48,932 bases of DNA from Candidatus Kerfeldbacteria bacterium (GCA_018500015.2 JAHBAR020000014.1:1-48932); one strand, 5' to 3'. Counted from the stretch's first letter, positions 37,471-45,691 are shown. The notes: a model not told the origin generated them from the letters alone. Numbers and translations are program-made.

Positions 37471-38811
37471 ATGGCTCTTTTTGCCTGTTCTCATTGTGAT
37501 GCTCAGTCTCAAAAATGGTCTGGGCGATGTGTTGAATGTGGTTCGTGGGGCACGCTTGGTGCCGCTCCTGAACAATCTGCTCTTGTAACCACAAAACAAA
37601 AAACACAAGCTGCTGTGGCGCATGTGCCTGCAGGTAAAACCATTCCATTTACCACCAAAGCTGCTGTACATGTGGAGCGTATGAAGACTGGAATAAATGA
37701 GGTGGACCGTGTTTTTGGTGGTGGGATTGTTCCGGGCTCTTTGATGTTACTTGGTGGCGATCCGGGCATTGGCAAGTCCACGCTCGTTGCACAAATTGCG
37801 GGAGCATTGAAGAACACTGTACTCTATGTTTCTGGCGAAGAGTCGTTTGAACAAGTACAGATGCGTTTTGATCGTTTGGGAATTGACCAAAAGTACATTT
37901 CTTTTTTGCCCGAAGAGCAGGTTGAGATTATCTGCAAAACTGTACAAGAGCAAAAGCCGGCCTTCGTGATTATTGATTCTATTCAGACAGTGGCCACTGC
38001 CGCTGTAGAAAGCGAGCCCGGGAGCGTTCAACAAATTAAAGCGTCAACTGTGCGTTTCCTAGAAGTCGCAAAGTCATCGCGGATTCCTATGTTGTTGATC
38101 GGTCATGTCACAAAAGGTGGGGAATTGGGCGGTCCAAAGACGCTCGAGCACATTGTTGATGTTGTGTGTTATCTTGAAGGTGACAGCACTCATCAGTTTA
38201 GAGTATTACGTTCGGCAAAGAATCGTTTTGGATCAACAGCCGAGGTTGGGATTTTTGAAATGCAGAATAAAGGTTTACAGGAAGTGTCTAACCCTTCAGA
38301 ACGTTTGATGAAAGAGCGAGAACAGCACGCCGGCTCTATTGTGGGTTGTGTTGTTGAGGGCAGCCGTGTGCTCCTTGTTGAGGTGCAGGCATTAGTGAAC
38401 AGAACTGCGTTTGGTTTTCCGCAACGTAAAGCGTCAGGGTTTGATTTAAATCGTTTGCATGTCTTGCTTGCTGTGCTGCATAAACGCGCACATATTGATC
38501 TCTCTCAACATGATGTGTACGTGAACTTAGTTGGTGGCATGCGAATGGATGACCCTGCGCTTGATCTGGCGGTGTGCGCTGCGATTGTGTCTGCTTTGTA
38601 TGATGTTGTGGCCGATCAAAAGACCATTGTGTGGGGCGAAGTTGGGTTGAGTGGAGAGGTACGCACAGCGCCACATGAAAGTCAGCGCTTATCCGAGGGC
38701 AAGCGTTTTGGTTGTACACATCCTATATACCGTAAAACTTCAGCAACTATTGATGCGGCGCTTCGTGATGCGCAATTACTCAAGGTGAAGAGCTCTGTTC
38801 GCTCGTCCTGA
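37471..38811 (+). CDS. radA: DNA repair protein RadA
   Basis: From ATG 37471 (4 nt after the previous stop) the protein has 446 residues; an in-frame start at 37330 inside the peptidase gene is rejected. It begins with the RadA zinc finger (C6, C9, C20, C23) and the conserved WSGRCVECGSWGT. It has a RecA-like ATPase with Walker A GGDPGIGKST (Lys102), Walker B FVIIDSIQT, the RadA-specific KNRFG motif (250-254), and a Lon-protease-like C-terminal domain (VNLVGGMRMDDPALDLA). RadA promotes branch migration in homologous recombination and natural transformation. It ends with TGA, evidence for the standard bacterial code here. Its last 36 nt overlap the end of recG on the opposite strand. Confidence 0.97.
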   Translation: MALFACSHCDAQSQKWSGRCVECGSWGTLGAAPEQSALVTTKQKTQAAVAHVPAGKTIPFTTKAAVHVERMKTGINEVDRVFGGGIVPGSLMLLGGDPGIGKSTLVAQIAGALKNTVLYVSGEESFEQVQMRFDRLGIDQKYISFLPEEQVEIICKTVQEQKPAFVIIDSIQTVATAAVESEPGSVQQIKASTVRFLEVAKSSRIPMLLIGHVTKGGELGGPKTLEHIVDVVCYLEGDSTHQFRVLRSAKNRFGSTAEVGIFEMQNKGLQEVSNPSERLMKEREQHAGSIVGCVVEGSRVLLVEVQALVNRTAFGFPQRKASGFDLNRLHVLLAVLHKRAHIDLSQHDVYVNLVGGMRMDDPALDLAVCAAIVSALYDVVADQKTIVWGEVGLSGEVRTAPHESQRLSEGKRFGCTHPIYRKTSATIDAALRDAQLLKVKSSVRSS

Positions 38812-40770
38812 ATATACACTCTCCTCTTGTGCAATGAGGTGTGCTTGTGTGACAAGCTCTGGATAGCGGAGGGCATAGCTGATAATTTCCGAAGCGCCTG
38901 ACTGTTCTATACCAAGTAGGTTGCCAGCCCCTCTATGCTCGGCATCGTAACGCGCAAGTTCAAATCCGGAGCGTGTTTTTGAAAAGAATGCTAAGCGTTT
39001 TTGCGCTCCTGCATCACGACGCTGTGTTGTGACAATACAGTATGACTGAATGTGTGAACGCCCCACGCGCCCCCGCAGCTGGTGAAGTGTAGCGAGCCCA
39101 AATCGGTCGGCATCTTCAATGACAATAATTGATGCGTGAGGAACGTCTACGCCAACTTCCACTACAGTTGTGCTAATGATGACATCAAGCTCACGACTTC
39201 TAAATGCGTGCATAATGTGTTGTTGCTCATTTTTTTTGAGCTTGCCATGCAAAACACCAATACGAGCCTGTGGAAGATGTGGGCGAAGTTGTTCGCGAAC
39301 CCGTTCTACAGACGCAACAGAAAGTACATCTGACGGATCAATGAGTGGACAAACAACAAACACACCTTCTCCAGCATCAATATGTTTTTGTAAAAAATTG
39401 TAGAGCAAAGGTCGCTTCTCTTCATTCATGAGTCGAGTGATAATCGGCTTTCGACCATGCGGCAGAGAGGTGATGGTCGAAATTGCCAACTTACCGAATA
39501 TTGAAAGTGCGAGTGTGCGTGGAATTGGTGTTGCCGTCAGCGAAAGAAAATGTGGGACACGAACTCCAGAAGAGAGGAGTTGAGCGCGTTGCAGCACACC
39601 AAAACGATGTTGCTCATCAACAATCACTAGACCCAAAGAACGAAAGGAGGCAGTTTTGTTGAGTAGGGCGTGTGTGCCGATAATCAGATCGGCGCGCTGA
39701 AGCTCTTGTTCCGTAGCTTGATGATTATGTGTGTGAAGCACAACAGTATATCCGGTGTGTTCTAGGGCGCGTGTAAATGATTGGAGATGTTGCTGTGCCA
39801 AAATGTCTGTGGGTGCTACACACGCTACTTGATGTCCGGCACGAATTATTGCAATGCTCGCAAGCGCTGCAACAATTGTTTTGCCTGATCCGACTTCTCC
39901 GCAGAGCATGCGAATCATTGGGGTGTCTTGAGAGAGGTCTTGGATAATATCCCACAGTGCTTTTTTTTGATCAGGTGTCAGTTGAAATTGAAGAGTGTGT
40001 AGATGCTCTTTTAACTCCTCGATAGGAAAGGCGCATGCCGGGGCCCGACCAACCACATCTTCTGCACGCGTTGCATTCATTGCCATCATCCAGTCAATGA
40101 GGCGCGAAAGAACAATGCGTCTTTGCGCCTGTGTGTAGAATGCCACAGAGGTGGGTTGATGAATTTCTGTGAGAGCCTCTTTGATGCTCTGAAGATTATG
40201 TTTTGCAGACACTTGAAGAGGAATGTCTTCATTCATCGCAGGAATAATTGCTAACGCTTGGCGTATCATCGAGCGCACCTGATGCTGTTTTAGTGTGCTG
40301 TGTAGTGGATACACCGGTACGATTTTTTTTGCAAATTGTTGATGCGTAAGAGTATCAACAAAGGGGTTGGTGAAAAAGGGCAGACTACCCTTCATGGTGA
40401 TTTTGCCTGATAAAAAAAGCTCTTCACCATTTTTAATTTTTTGTACAATATATGGTTGATTAAACCATACGCATTGGATGCTTCCGCTTTCGTCAGCAAC
40501 TAAAGCCTCCACAACAGTTTTACGTTGTCGTGTTTTTCGTGCACGCGACTGTTGCACATTGCAACGAATAGTGTATATGCCTGTGGTATGAATATCAGCT
40601 ATGGCAACCACATGACTGCGATCTTCATAGTTTGCAGGGAAATACCATATAAGATCTTCAAGGGTGTGCACATCATGTTCCGCAAATAATGCAGCGGTTT
40701 TGGCACCAACTCCTTGCAGCGCGGTGAGTGGGCTTCTTGGGGTTAATGCTCCGCCCACAGCGCTCGGCAT
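38776..40770 (-). CDS. recG: ATP-dependent DNA helicase RecG
   Basis: This 664-residue protein is close to the usual RecG length. It has an N-terminal wedge/OB domain (SPLTALQGVGAKTAALFAE, then NYEDRS), helicase motif I GEVGSGKT (291-298), motif II DEQH (385-388), motif III TATPIPRTLAL, and the C-terminal half with motif VI QLRGRVGRS and the TRB region (GFELARYDAEHRGAGNLLG). RecG reverses stalled forks and migrates Holliday junctions. Its ATG lies one nucleotide after the stop of the DUF5671-like gene, so the two are co-transcribed. It overlaps radA tail-to-tail by 36 nt. Confidence 0.97.
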   Translation of the reverse strand: MPSAVGGALTPRSPLTALQGVGAKTAALFAEHDVHTLEDLIWYFPANYEDRSHVVAIADIHTTGIYTIRCNVQQSRARKTRQRKTVVEALVADESGSIQCVWFNQPYIVQKIKNGEELFLSGKITMKGSLPFFTNPFVDTLTHQQFAKKIVPVYPLHSTLKQHQVRSMIRQALAIIPAMNEDIPLQVSAKHNLQSIKEALTEIHQPTSVAFYTQAQRRIVLSRLIDWMMAMNATRAEDVVGRAPACAFPIEELKEHLHTLQFQLTPDQKKALWDIIQDLSQDTPMIRMLCGEVGSGKTIVAALASIAIIRAGHQVACVAPTDILAQQHLQSFTRALEHTGYTVVLHTHNHQATEQELQRADLIIGTHALLNKTASFRSLGLVIVDEQHRFGVLQRAQLLSSGVRVPHFLSLTATPIPRTLALSIFGKLAISTITSLPHGRKPIITRLMNEEKRPLLYNFLQKHIDAGEGVFVVCPLIDPSDVLSVASVERVREQLRPHLPQARIGVLHGKLKKNEQQHIMHAFRSRELDVIISTTVVEVGVDVPHASIIVIEDADRFGLATLHQLRGRVGRSHIQSYCIVTTQRRDAGAQKRLAFFSKTRSGFELARYDAEHRGAGNLLGIEQSGASEIISYALRYPELVTQAHLIAQEESVYSGRANRALHLE

Positions 40771-40771
40771 A

Positions 40772-41710
40772 TTATTGTACTGTAGGTACGTTCACTTTGT
40801 TTATGTTAATTTCACGTTGAAAACAGGTGCGCGAAGCATCATGCTTCCATTCATCTGTATATGTAAGGTATCCGCTGTGAGCGTAGTCATACTTAGGAGC
40901 GCGTGATGCGCCTTCCTTCCCCTCTGTTTCGAAATTAGCGCAGAGCTGGAACGCTGTTGTGGATGTAGCGACGTATTCATACCCAGCATCGGTTTTTGGA
41001 TCTGTTGGTACAGTTATGAAATCATTTTTGAGATCTTCAAGAGAGGTTGGAACAGTTGAATGTTCGTTATAGTATTGATAGATGTAGCTTTGAATATTTT
41101 GCAGATCGTTCAACCGCGTTTCATCATTCTGTACTTTACGTTGATGTGCCGGTGTGCCGATAATTGACACTCCAATAATAAGCATTGCAAGTGTTACTAC
41201 CGCAGTTGTGATCCATGCAACATGAACAACGGCTCGCCCTTTTTTCATTTCGCGTTTCATGTCCCAACGATAGTATGCACCAATAGCAAAAGCAAGAAGG
41301 ATGAGTACAGCAAGTTTGCATGTAAATGCAACAGTGAGCTCACCATTATAAAAATTGTACACGATGGAAATCAAACTGCCGATAATGGTGATTGCTGCAG
41401 AAAAAAGTGTAAATGAAAGCAACCAACGTCGTACCCAGATATGCTGTAGAGATTCATCGCGCGTAATATCTTTGTAAATATATCGACTCACAATTAAAAA
41501 AACGGGGATACAGACAACGAGGACTGAGCTTGTCCAACGGATTGTCGAGTAATTATTTAGCACGTACTCTGCGGTGCCATCTGGAAATAGACGATCAATG
41601 TACAAAAAGGCAAGTTGAATCATCGCGATGAGATTCATAAATAACATGCCAATGAGCAGCAGGTGTAAAAACACATGCTTTGCTGTTGAGGGGTGGTGAT
41701 GTGTAGTCAT
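40772..41710 (-). CDS. DUF5671-like membrane protein with a pseudopilin-like C-terminal domain
   Basis: The preferred start is ATG at 41710 (MTTHHHPSTAKHVF), giving 312 residues; an in-frame ATG at 41740 lies upstream of the promoter. Residues about 10-190 contain five or six membrane helices (HLLLIGMLFMNLIAMIQLAFLY; SVLVVCIPVFLIV; LSFTLFSAAITIIGSLISIV; CKLAVLILLAFAIGAYY; VAWITTAVVTLAMLIIGVSI), as in DUF5671 proteins common in CPR. The last 110 residues (LNDLQNIQSYIYQYYNEHST, then VPTDPKTDAGYEYVATSTTAF and LCANFETE) look like the soluble part of a GspG/pilin-like protein. The function is unknown. It forms an operon with recG, one nucleotide downstream. Confidence 0.75.
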   Translation of the reverse strand: MTTHHHPSTAKHVFLHLLLIGMLFMNLIAMIQLAFLYIDRLFPDGTAEYVLNNYSTIRWTSSVLVVCIPVFLIVSRYIYKDITRDESLQHIWVRRWLLSFTLFSAAITIIGSLISIVYNFYNGELTVAFTCKLAVLILLAFAIGAYYRWDMKREMKKGRAVVHVAWITTAVVTLAMLIIGVSIIGTPAHQRKVQNDETRLNDLQNIQSYIYQYYNEHSTVPTSLEDLKNDFITVPTDPKTDAGYEYVATSTTAFQLCANFETEGKEGASRAPKYDYAHSGYLTYTDEWKHDASRTCFQREININKVNVPTVQ

Positions 41711-41716
41711 GGATAT

Positions 41717-41722
41717 AGTATA
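41717..41722 (-). promoter_or_regulatory. -10 box placing transcription start at the ATG of the DUF5671-like gene (leaderless)
   Basis: On the minus strand TATACT (41722-41717) is followed by ATATCC and then the ATG at 41710, so the start of transcription would fall at or next to the A of ATG. No good -35 is seen at 16-18 bp. The prediction rests on one hexamer only. Confidence 0.45.
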
Positions 41723-41738
41723 TCTGTTTGCGCAAAAC

Positions 41739-41768
41739 AAAAACAGGGGCTTGACGACTCCTGTTTTT
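41739..41768 (-). terminator. Intrinsic terminator after the ATP-grasp gene and its small ORF
   Basis: Read on the minus strand: AAAAACAGG, a 12-nt loop, CCTGTTTTT, then GTTTTG. A 9-bp perfect stem with a T-rich tail. It lies 8 nt beyond the stop of the 12-codon ORF, so that ORF would be in the same transcript as the ATP-grasp gene. Confidence 0.75.
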
Positions 41769-41776
41769 GGTGAAGA

Positions 41777-41815
41777 TTAATGGCCAAGAAGATGGCCGCG
41801 AAGATGACCTAACAT
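41777..41815 (-). CDS. Possible 12-residue peptide gene (MLGHLRGHLLGH) after the ATP-grasp gene
   Basis: ATG at 41815-41813 to TAA at 41779-41777 encodes MLGHLRGHLLGH, a tandem of Gly-His-Leu units. It begins 12 nt after the ATP-grasp stop and ends just before the terminator, so it should be on the same mRNA. At DNA level the repeat is 12 nt long (GGTCATCTTCGC, GGCCATCTTCTT, GGCCAT), and the first codon of each unit varies only in its third base (GGT/GGC). No Shine-Dalgarno is present, as for most genes here. The ORF is far too short to be significant by length. The argument is its repeat pattern and place. It could be the substrate of the ligase upstream, a chance repeat, or a leader-like peptide. 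Confidence 0.35.
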   Translation of the reverse strand: MLGHLRGHLLGH

Positions 41816-41827
41816 AGGTTTTTGCGG

Positions 41828-43057
41828 TTAATTTACGTTATTAGTATAGCGCATTTTACGCTGTGTTGTCAATCGAGGGATGACATAATCAAGTAAAGCA
41901 GCGGCAATATTGTGAAATTCACCTGTGACAATGGGTGGATGATGGAGGTCGATAGAAGGGAGGGAGTTGAGCTCAATGACACCGCATCGTTGCTCTTTCC
42001 ATGAGGCGCTAATATCTGGTGCAATAAAATCAATTCCAATTGTTGGGAACTCCTGCAGAGCTTTGGCGATTTTTTCAAACAGAGCAACGTTGTCTGGATG
42101 CACAGAGCGAGTCACGTCGATTACTCTCGCGCCAAAGGCAAGGTTAATTTTCCATACTAATGGGATTGTTTCGCCGGCGCTGAGTACAGTATCTTGGGAG
42201 ACGCTCATGCGGTCAGGGGAGAGTTCGGGGATTTCAGAGAGTGTGTAGCCAAGCGATAGGAGAAGTTGTTTGCGTTCGTTGTCGCTCTCAGCAAACAGCT
42301 CGCGTACAGTACGTGTCCCGTCGCCCGTCATTGTTGGTGGTTTGCGGTGTCCGCAGGCGATGAGCTTTGGGCCAACAGTTGTAGCACGATAGAGCTTACC
42401 TTCAATATACTGCTCTACAATAACAGAGGTTGAAATTTGCTTGGCGCATGTAAACCCTTTGCGTAGCTCCTCTTCGTTTTTAATATTGACTGTTGTGTGT
42501 GCGCTCAAGCTTCCGCGACGCGGCTTAGTGATCACCGGATACCCTACGCGCTCCGCAAATGCAACTGCGTCCTTTAGGCGAGAAAAACTTTGACCTTGAG
42601 GAACGGGCACGCCAAGATCGCTGCATATTTTTTTTGCAGCCTCTTTATCATCAATATCTTGTGTTGTCTGTATTGGATCAATTCCGGGCAAGCCTTCAAA
42701 TTCATGTTTACTTGTTCCTGTGTTGAGGACAAACATGTTGGTCACTTGTCCAAAGAAGGTGTATGCCTGAATATCCATGCCGCGTGTACGCGCCTCTTCT
42801 TCAACCACGCGCGTGCGTTGGTGAATGTGCAATTTTTCTGAGAATGGTTGCAGCTTGAGAAGGTGCGTAACTTTCATTATGCGAAAAATACCACCCATAA
42901 TGACTTTTTGCAGTACGGCATCAATACGTTTAGGCACAATGCGTTGGACGCTGTTCTCAAGCACATCTTGGATGATGCCAAGTGTTTTTTCTGAAGCGTG
43001 ATTGAGTTGGTGAGTGGGCGAACAGTCTTGGCAGAACCGTTTAGCAGCATGCGACAT
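41828..43057 (-). CDS. CphA-like ATP-grasp ligase
   Basis: This 409-residue protein has an ATP-grasp domain from about residue 135 to 395 that resembles the ATP-grasp part of cyanophycin synthetase and related peptide ligases. Features: GYPVITKPRRGS (Lys178), STSVIVEQYIEGKLYRATTVGPKLIACGHRKPPTMTGDGTRTVRELF, and the metal-binding end GVIELNSLPSIDLHHPP. Such enzymes form amide bonds between an acyl-phosphate and an amine. Residues 1-130 are a different module that starts with a C9-x-x-C12 motif and has helical segments. The Mur-ligase half of true CphA is absent, so cyanophycin itself is unlikely. The loop after Lys178 (RRGSLSAHTTV) lacks the usual GxGV pattern. A 12-codon repeat-peptide ORF follows directly. 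The substrate is unknown. Confidence 0.82.
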   Translation of the reverse strand: MSHAAKRFCQDCSPTHQLNHASEKTLGIIQDVLENSVQRIVPKRIDAVLQKVIMGGIFRIMKVTHLLKLQPFSEKLHIHQRTRVVEEEARTRGMDIQAYTFFGQVTNMFVLNTGTSKHEFEGLPGIDPIQTTQDIDDKEAAKKICSDLGVPVPQGQSFSRLKDAVAFAERVGYPVITKPRRGSLSAHTTVNIKNEEELRKGFTCAKQISTSVIVEQYIEGKLYRATTVGPKLIACGHRKPPTMTGDGTRTVRELFAESDNERKQLLLSLGYTLSEIPELSPDRMSVSQDTVLSAGETIPLVWKINLAFGARVIDVTRSVHPDNVALFEKIAKALQEFPTIGIDFIAPDISASWKEQRCGVIELNSLPSIDLHHPPIVTGEFHNIAAALLDYVIPRLTTQRKMRYTNNVN

Positions 43058-43086
43058 AGGTAATTGTGATAAAGATTTCAGCTCAC

Positions 43087-43115
43087 AGTGTACTAAAAAA
43101 TGTCGCTTTTTTCAA
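43087..43115 (-). promoter_or_regulatory. Promoter of the ATP-grasp gene
   Basis: On the minus strand: -35 TTGAAA (43115-43110), a 17-bp spacer, -10 TACACT (43092-43087). Transcription should start near 43080, giving a leader of about 23 nt before the ATG at 43057. Confidence 0.65.
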
Positions 43116-43141
43116 ACCATGCCTCGTCTTACCCCTATTGT

Positions 43142-43420
43142 TTAGATAACCCCAATGAGCAAGCCGCCACACAACGCAACCCACCAAAACAGCGCACCCT
43201 CTAAGTGAAAATAGGAGAGCGTTTTTTTTAATAACCATGCGTAGAGTATGGCGAGGGCAGCATGCAGAGCAACCACAGCAAGTGTGAGCTCGATGCTTGA
43301 TGTGGTGGTGTTAAAAATGTATAGAGTAAGAATGGTGATGTACCCAACAATCCACAGCACTGGTGAACCTCCTTTTTTAATACCCCACGCAAGGCATAAG
43401 AGAAGTACAATCTTTATCAT
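43142..43420 (-). CDS. Small membrane protein of unknown function
   Basis: The preferred start is ATG 43420 (MIKIVLLLCLAWGIKK), giving 92 residues; an upstream ATG at 43525 would run into the divergent TraX-like gene. It has three likely membrane helices (KIVLLLCLAWGI; VLWIVGYITILTLYIF; the long LTLAVVALHAALAILYAWLL) and a final hydrophobic WWVALCGGLLIGVI. The family is not recognised. It is divergent from the TraX-family gene with 42 bp between starts, and lies upstream of the ATP-grasp gene on the same strand. Confidence 0.6.
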   Translation of the reverse strand: MIKIVLLLCLAWGIKKGGSPVLWIVGYITILTLYIFNTTTSSIELTLAVVALHAALAILYAWLLKKTLSYFHLEGALFWWVALCGGLLIGVI

Positions 43421-43427
43421 GCGCTGT

Positions 43428-43436
43428 AGTATATCA
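43428..43436 (-). promoter_or_regulatory. Extended -10 box of the small membrane protein gene (leaderless)
   Basis: On the minus strand TGATATACT (TATACT at 43433-43428 with the TG extension). Transcription would start at about 43421-43422, one or two nucleotides before the ATG at 43420. No -35 of note is present. The divergent plus-strand gene starts at 43463; its own -10 may be TATGCT at 43440-43445 (weak). Confidence 0.5.
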
Positions 43437-43462
43437 AAATATGCTAAACTACCCATAGAAGT

Positions 43463-44245
43463 ATGAAAAAATTCAATGCCTTCCAGTTGAAGATCATTGC
43501 CGTTGTTTTGATGGTTGTAGATCATGTGGCAGAGTTTGCTCAGCCCGCATTGTCAGAGACGGCGTATTACGCTATGCGGTATGCAGGCAGATTGGTCTTT
43601 CCGATTTTTTTATTTTTACTTGTTGAAAGTTTTTTTAACACCTCGCATCAAGGTCGATATGTGCAACGTTTATGGATTTGGGCGTTGGGCATGATGGCGG
43701 GAAGTTACGCATTGATCAGGCTGTGTGATAGCCTGCTTGGGCGCACAGATGCTTTTTATGCACAGGGATATGTTGAATTTGATCGACTGTTTTATGGTGT
43801 GGGTAACAATATTTTTCTTTCGTTAGCTTGTATAGCTACTGTGTTAGTGTGCGTCACTGCATGGAAAAATACGCAGTCCAAGAGTCGATGGCGTATTTTT
43901 TGCACGCTCGCTCCACTACTCGTCGCATTTTTTGTGGTGGAAGGTCGCTACCCGGGGTTGTACATGGCTCTCGCTTTTTTCATATGGCATGGTAAGCCTG
44001 TGCGCCAGTATTTTGCATTTGCATGCGTCGTGGCGATTACAGCTCTAATACATGTTGGCCTTGGTGAAAACATGTTTGTCGCTGACGGATATAACTGGAT
44101 GATGGTTTTTGCCTTGCCACTTATCATGATGTACAACGGTGAGCGTGGACCGCACACTAAAAGCGCAAAATATTTTTTCTATATTTTTTATCCAGCTCAT
44201 CTTTGGATATTGTACATAATCGCTCGTGTTGCTCTGTGGAGGTAG
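43463..44245 (+). CDS. traX: TraX-family membrane protein
   Basis: This 260-residue polytopic protein has strong TraX family patterns: N-terminal FNAFQLKIIAVVLMVVDHVAEF; MRYAGRLVFPIFLFLLVESFFNTSHQGRYVQRL; NNIFLSLACIATVLVCV; and C-terminal MYNGERGPHTKSAKYFFYIFYPAHLWILYI. About eight membrane helices are expected. TraX of the F plasmid N-acetylates pilin, and relatives are widespread membrane acyltransferase-like proteins. Here the pilus and secretion-pilin genes lie more than 6 kb away, so a pilin-acetylating role is possible but only inferred. Its stop is 17 nt before the next gene's ATG. Confidence 0.85.
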   Translation: MKKFNAFQLKIIAVVLMVVDHVAEFAQPALSETAYYAMRYAGRLVFPIFLFLLVESFFNTSHQGRYVQRLWIWALGMMAGSYALIRLCDSLLGRTDAFYAQGYVEFDRLFYGVGNNIFLSLACIATVLVCVTAWKNTQSKSRWRIFCTLAPLLVAFFVVEGRYPGLYMALAFFIWHGKPVRQYFAFACVVAITALIHVGLGENMFVADGYNWMMVFALPLIMMYNGERGPHTKSAKYFFYIFYPAHLWILYIIARVALWR

Positions 44246-44256
44246 TGTGGTATCAT
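44229..44256 (+). promoter_or_regulatory. Promoter for the FAD oxidoreductase gene (probably leaderless)
   Basis: -35 TTGCTC (44229-44234), a 16-bp spacer, extended -10 TGGTATCAT (TATCAT at 44251-44256). The predicted transcription start is 44263, the A of the chosen ATG. The promoter overlaps the end of traX. Confidence 0.6.
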
Positions 44257-44262
44257 GCAGTC

Positions 44263-45636
44263 ATGATACCTAATCATTCGCCGTGGATTCATCAACTCAA
44301 GCGCACTCGTCCGGTAGTACCAATGAGCGCAGATCTTCACGCCGATACCGTTATTGTTGGAGGGGGTATAGCCGGTGTTGTTACCGCATACTTTACCTTA
44401 CGCACCACAAATCATCGTGTTTTGCTTATTGAAGCTGACAAAATTGCGCATGGAGCAACAGGACATAATGCCGGCCAGATCACCAGTTATTTTGAACGCC
44501 CTCTGACAGAGCTTGTTGAAGAGTTTGGTTTTCACCTTGCAATAGAAGGACAACGATCTATCGAATCCGGTTGGCTATTATTAGACGAAATTCTCGCCGA
44601 GACAGGACTTCAAACACCTGTCTATCGTTTTATGGGATACACTGGCATCTCAACATTTGAACAGGTGCTGCAGCATTTGAAAAATAATCGTCATCGGGTG
44701 AATGGTGAGTTGCCGCCGGAGAATATTATTCTCGCTGAAGAGTGGGAAGAGCGTGAAAAAATTCCCGAGGAGTACGTAGATTTATATACGACCGTCGCTC
44801 AAAAAGATTTACTCGCACTTCTTGAGACCGATAATCTTGGTTATATAGGCGCACTATCCTATCAAAAGGGATGCATGAACAGCGCATTGTTTTCAGAAGA
44901 GTTGATAGGCTATCTTATTGCCAGATATGCAGATCGGTTTTCTTTTTATGAAGGGAGCCCAGTGCGCACTGTTCATCTGCATCAAGACAGCGCCACTCTC
45001 GATGTATTATCACACACTGTGACGGCACAACGAGTTGTGTTGTGCACAAACGGATTTGAAAATTTTACCATTATTAATCACGCCGGAGCTCAAGTAGACA
45101 CCAGTTTCCATGACTCTGTAGCCGGACGCATTGGGTATATGTCTGGATATGTCGCACCATTTAATGATTCTCCTGTAGCAATTAGCTATTTTCCAAAAGC
45201 TCACGAGTATAATGAAGATCCGACAGGCGATGATTATTTTTATCTTACCCGCCGACCTCATGAACACGAAGGCAATCAATCCTATAATTTAGTGTGTACA
45301 GGTGGCCCTGAAAAAGTGCTTCCAAACGGCGCGGTGTATTCGCGAGAGAGTGTGTGCTCAGAAGATATGCGCATACTCATCGATGATTTTTTGAAAGATA
45401 ATTATAAAAAACATCCAAAAGACGAAATCCAATATGAATTTTGTTGGCATGGTCTGATGGGGTACACTTCAAACGGTGTGCGCCGCATTGGTGTAGAACC
45501 ATATAATCCGGTGCTCCTGTATAATTTGGGGTGCAACGGAGTTGGAATTTTGCCTTCCATGTATGGTGGAAAACGCATTGCTCAAATTTTGGCTGGCGAT
45601 ACGCTGGAACCTTCAATTTTTGACCCTCACGATTAG
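44263..45636 (+). CDS. FAD-dependent oxidoreductase (DAO family)
   Basis: From ATG 44263 the protein has 457 residues; an in-frame ATG at 44203 lies inside traX upstream of the promoter. A Rossmann FAD-binding motif DTVIVGGGIAGVVTAYF (GGGIAG at 33-38) is followed by the acidic ribose-binding end of strand 2 (VLLIEAD) and GATGHNAGQIT, typical of glycine oxidase/D-amino-acid dehydrogenase-like DAO proteins. The C-terminal FAD segment is LLYNLGCNGVGILPSMYGGKRIAQIL. It oxidises an amine or amino acid; the exact substrate cannot be told. It is cytosolic with no signal peptide. It is followed by a 91-bp gap holding the restriction-module promoter. Confidence 0.88.
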   Translation: MIPNHSPWIHQLKRTRPVVPMSADLHADTVIVGGGIAGVVTAYFTLRTTNHRVLLIEADKIAHGATGHNAGQITSYFERPLTELVEEFGFHLAIEGQRSIESGWLLLDEILAETGLQTPVYRFMGYTGISTFEQVLQHLKNNRHRVNGELPPENIILAEEWEEREKIPEEYVDLYTTVAQKDLLALLETDNLGYIGALSYQKGCMNSALFSEELIGYLIARYADRFSFYEGSPVRTVHLHQDSATLDVLSHTVTAQRVVLCTNGFENFTIINHAGAQVDTSFHDSVAGRIGYMSGYVAPFNDSPVAISYFPKAHEYNEDPTGDDYFYLTRRPHEHEGNQSYNLVCTGGPEKVLPNGAVYSRESVCSEDMRILIDDFLKDNYKKHPKDEIQYEFCWHGLMGYTSNGVRRIGVEPYNPVLLYNLGCNGVGILPSMYGGKRIAQILAGDTLEPSIFDPHD

Positions 45637-45691
45637 CGTTTGTAAATGATATTTTGCTTTTTTATGTGTTCATAGTCGGGACAATGGTATA

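Noticed and set aside
41828-43057. Cyanophycin synthetase proper
   Set aside because: At 409 residues it lacks the Mur-ligase-like half of CphA, and its N-terminal module is different.
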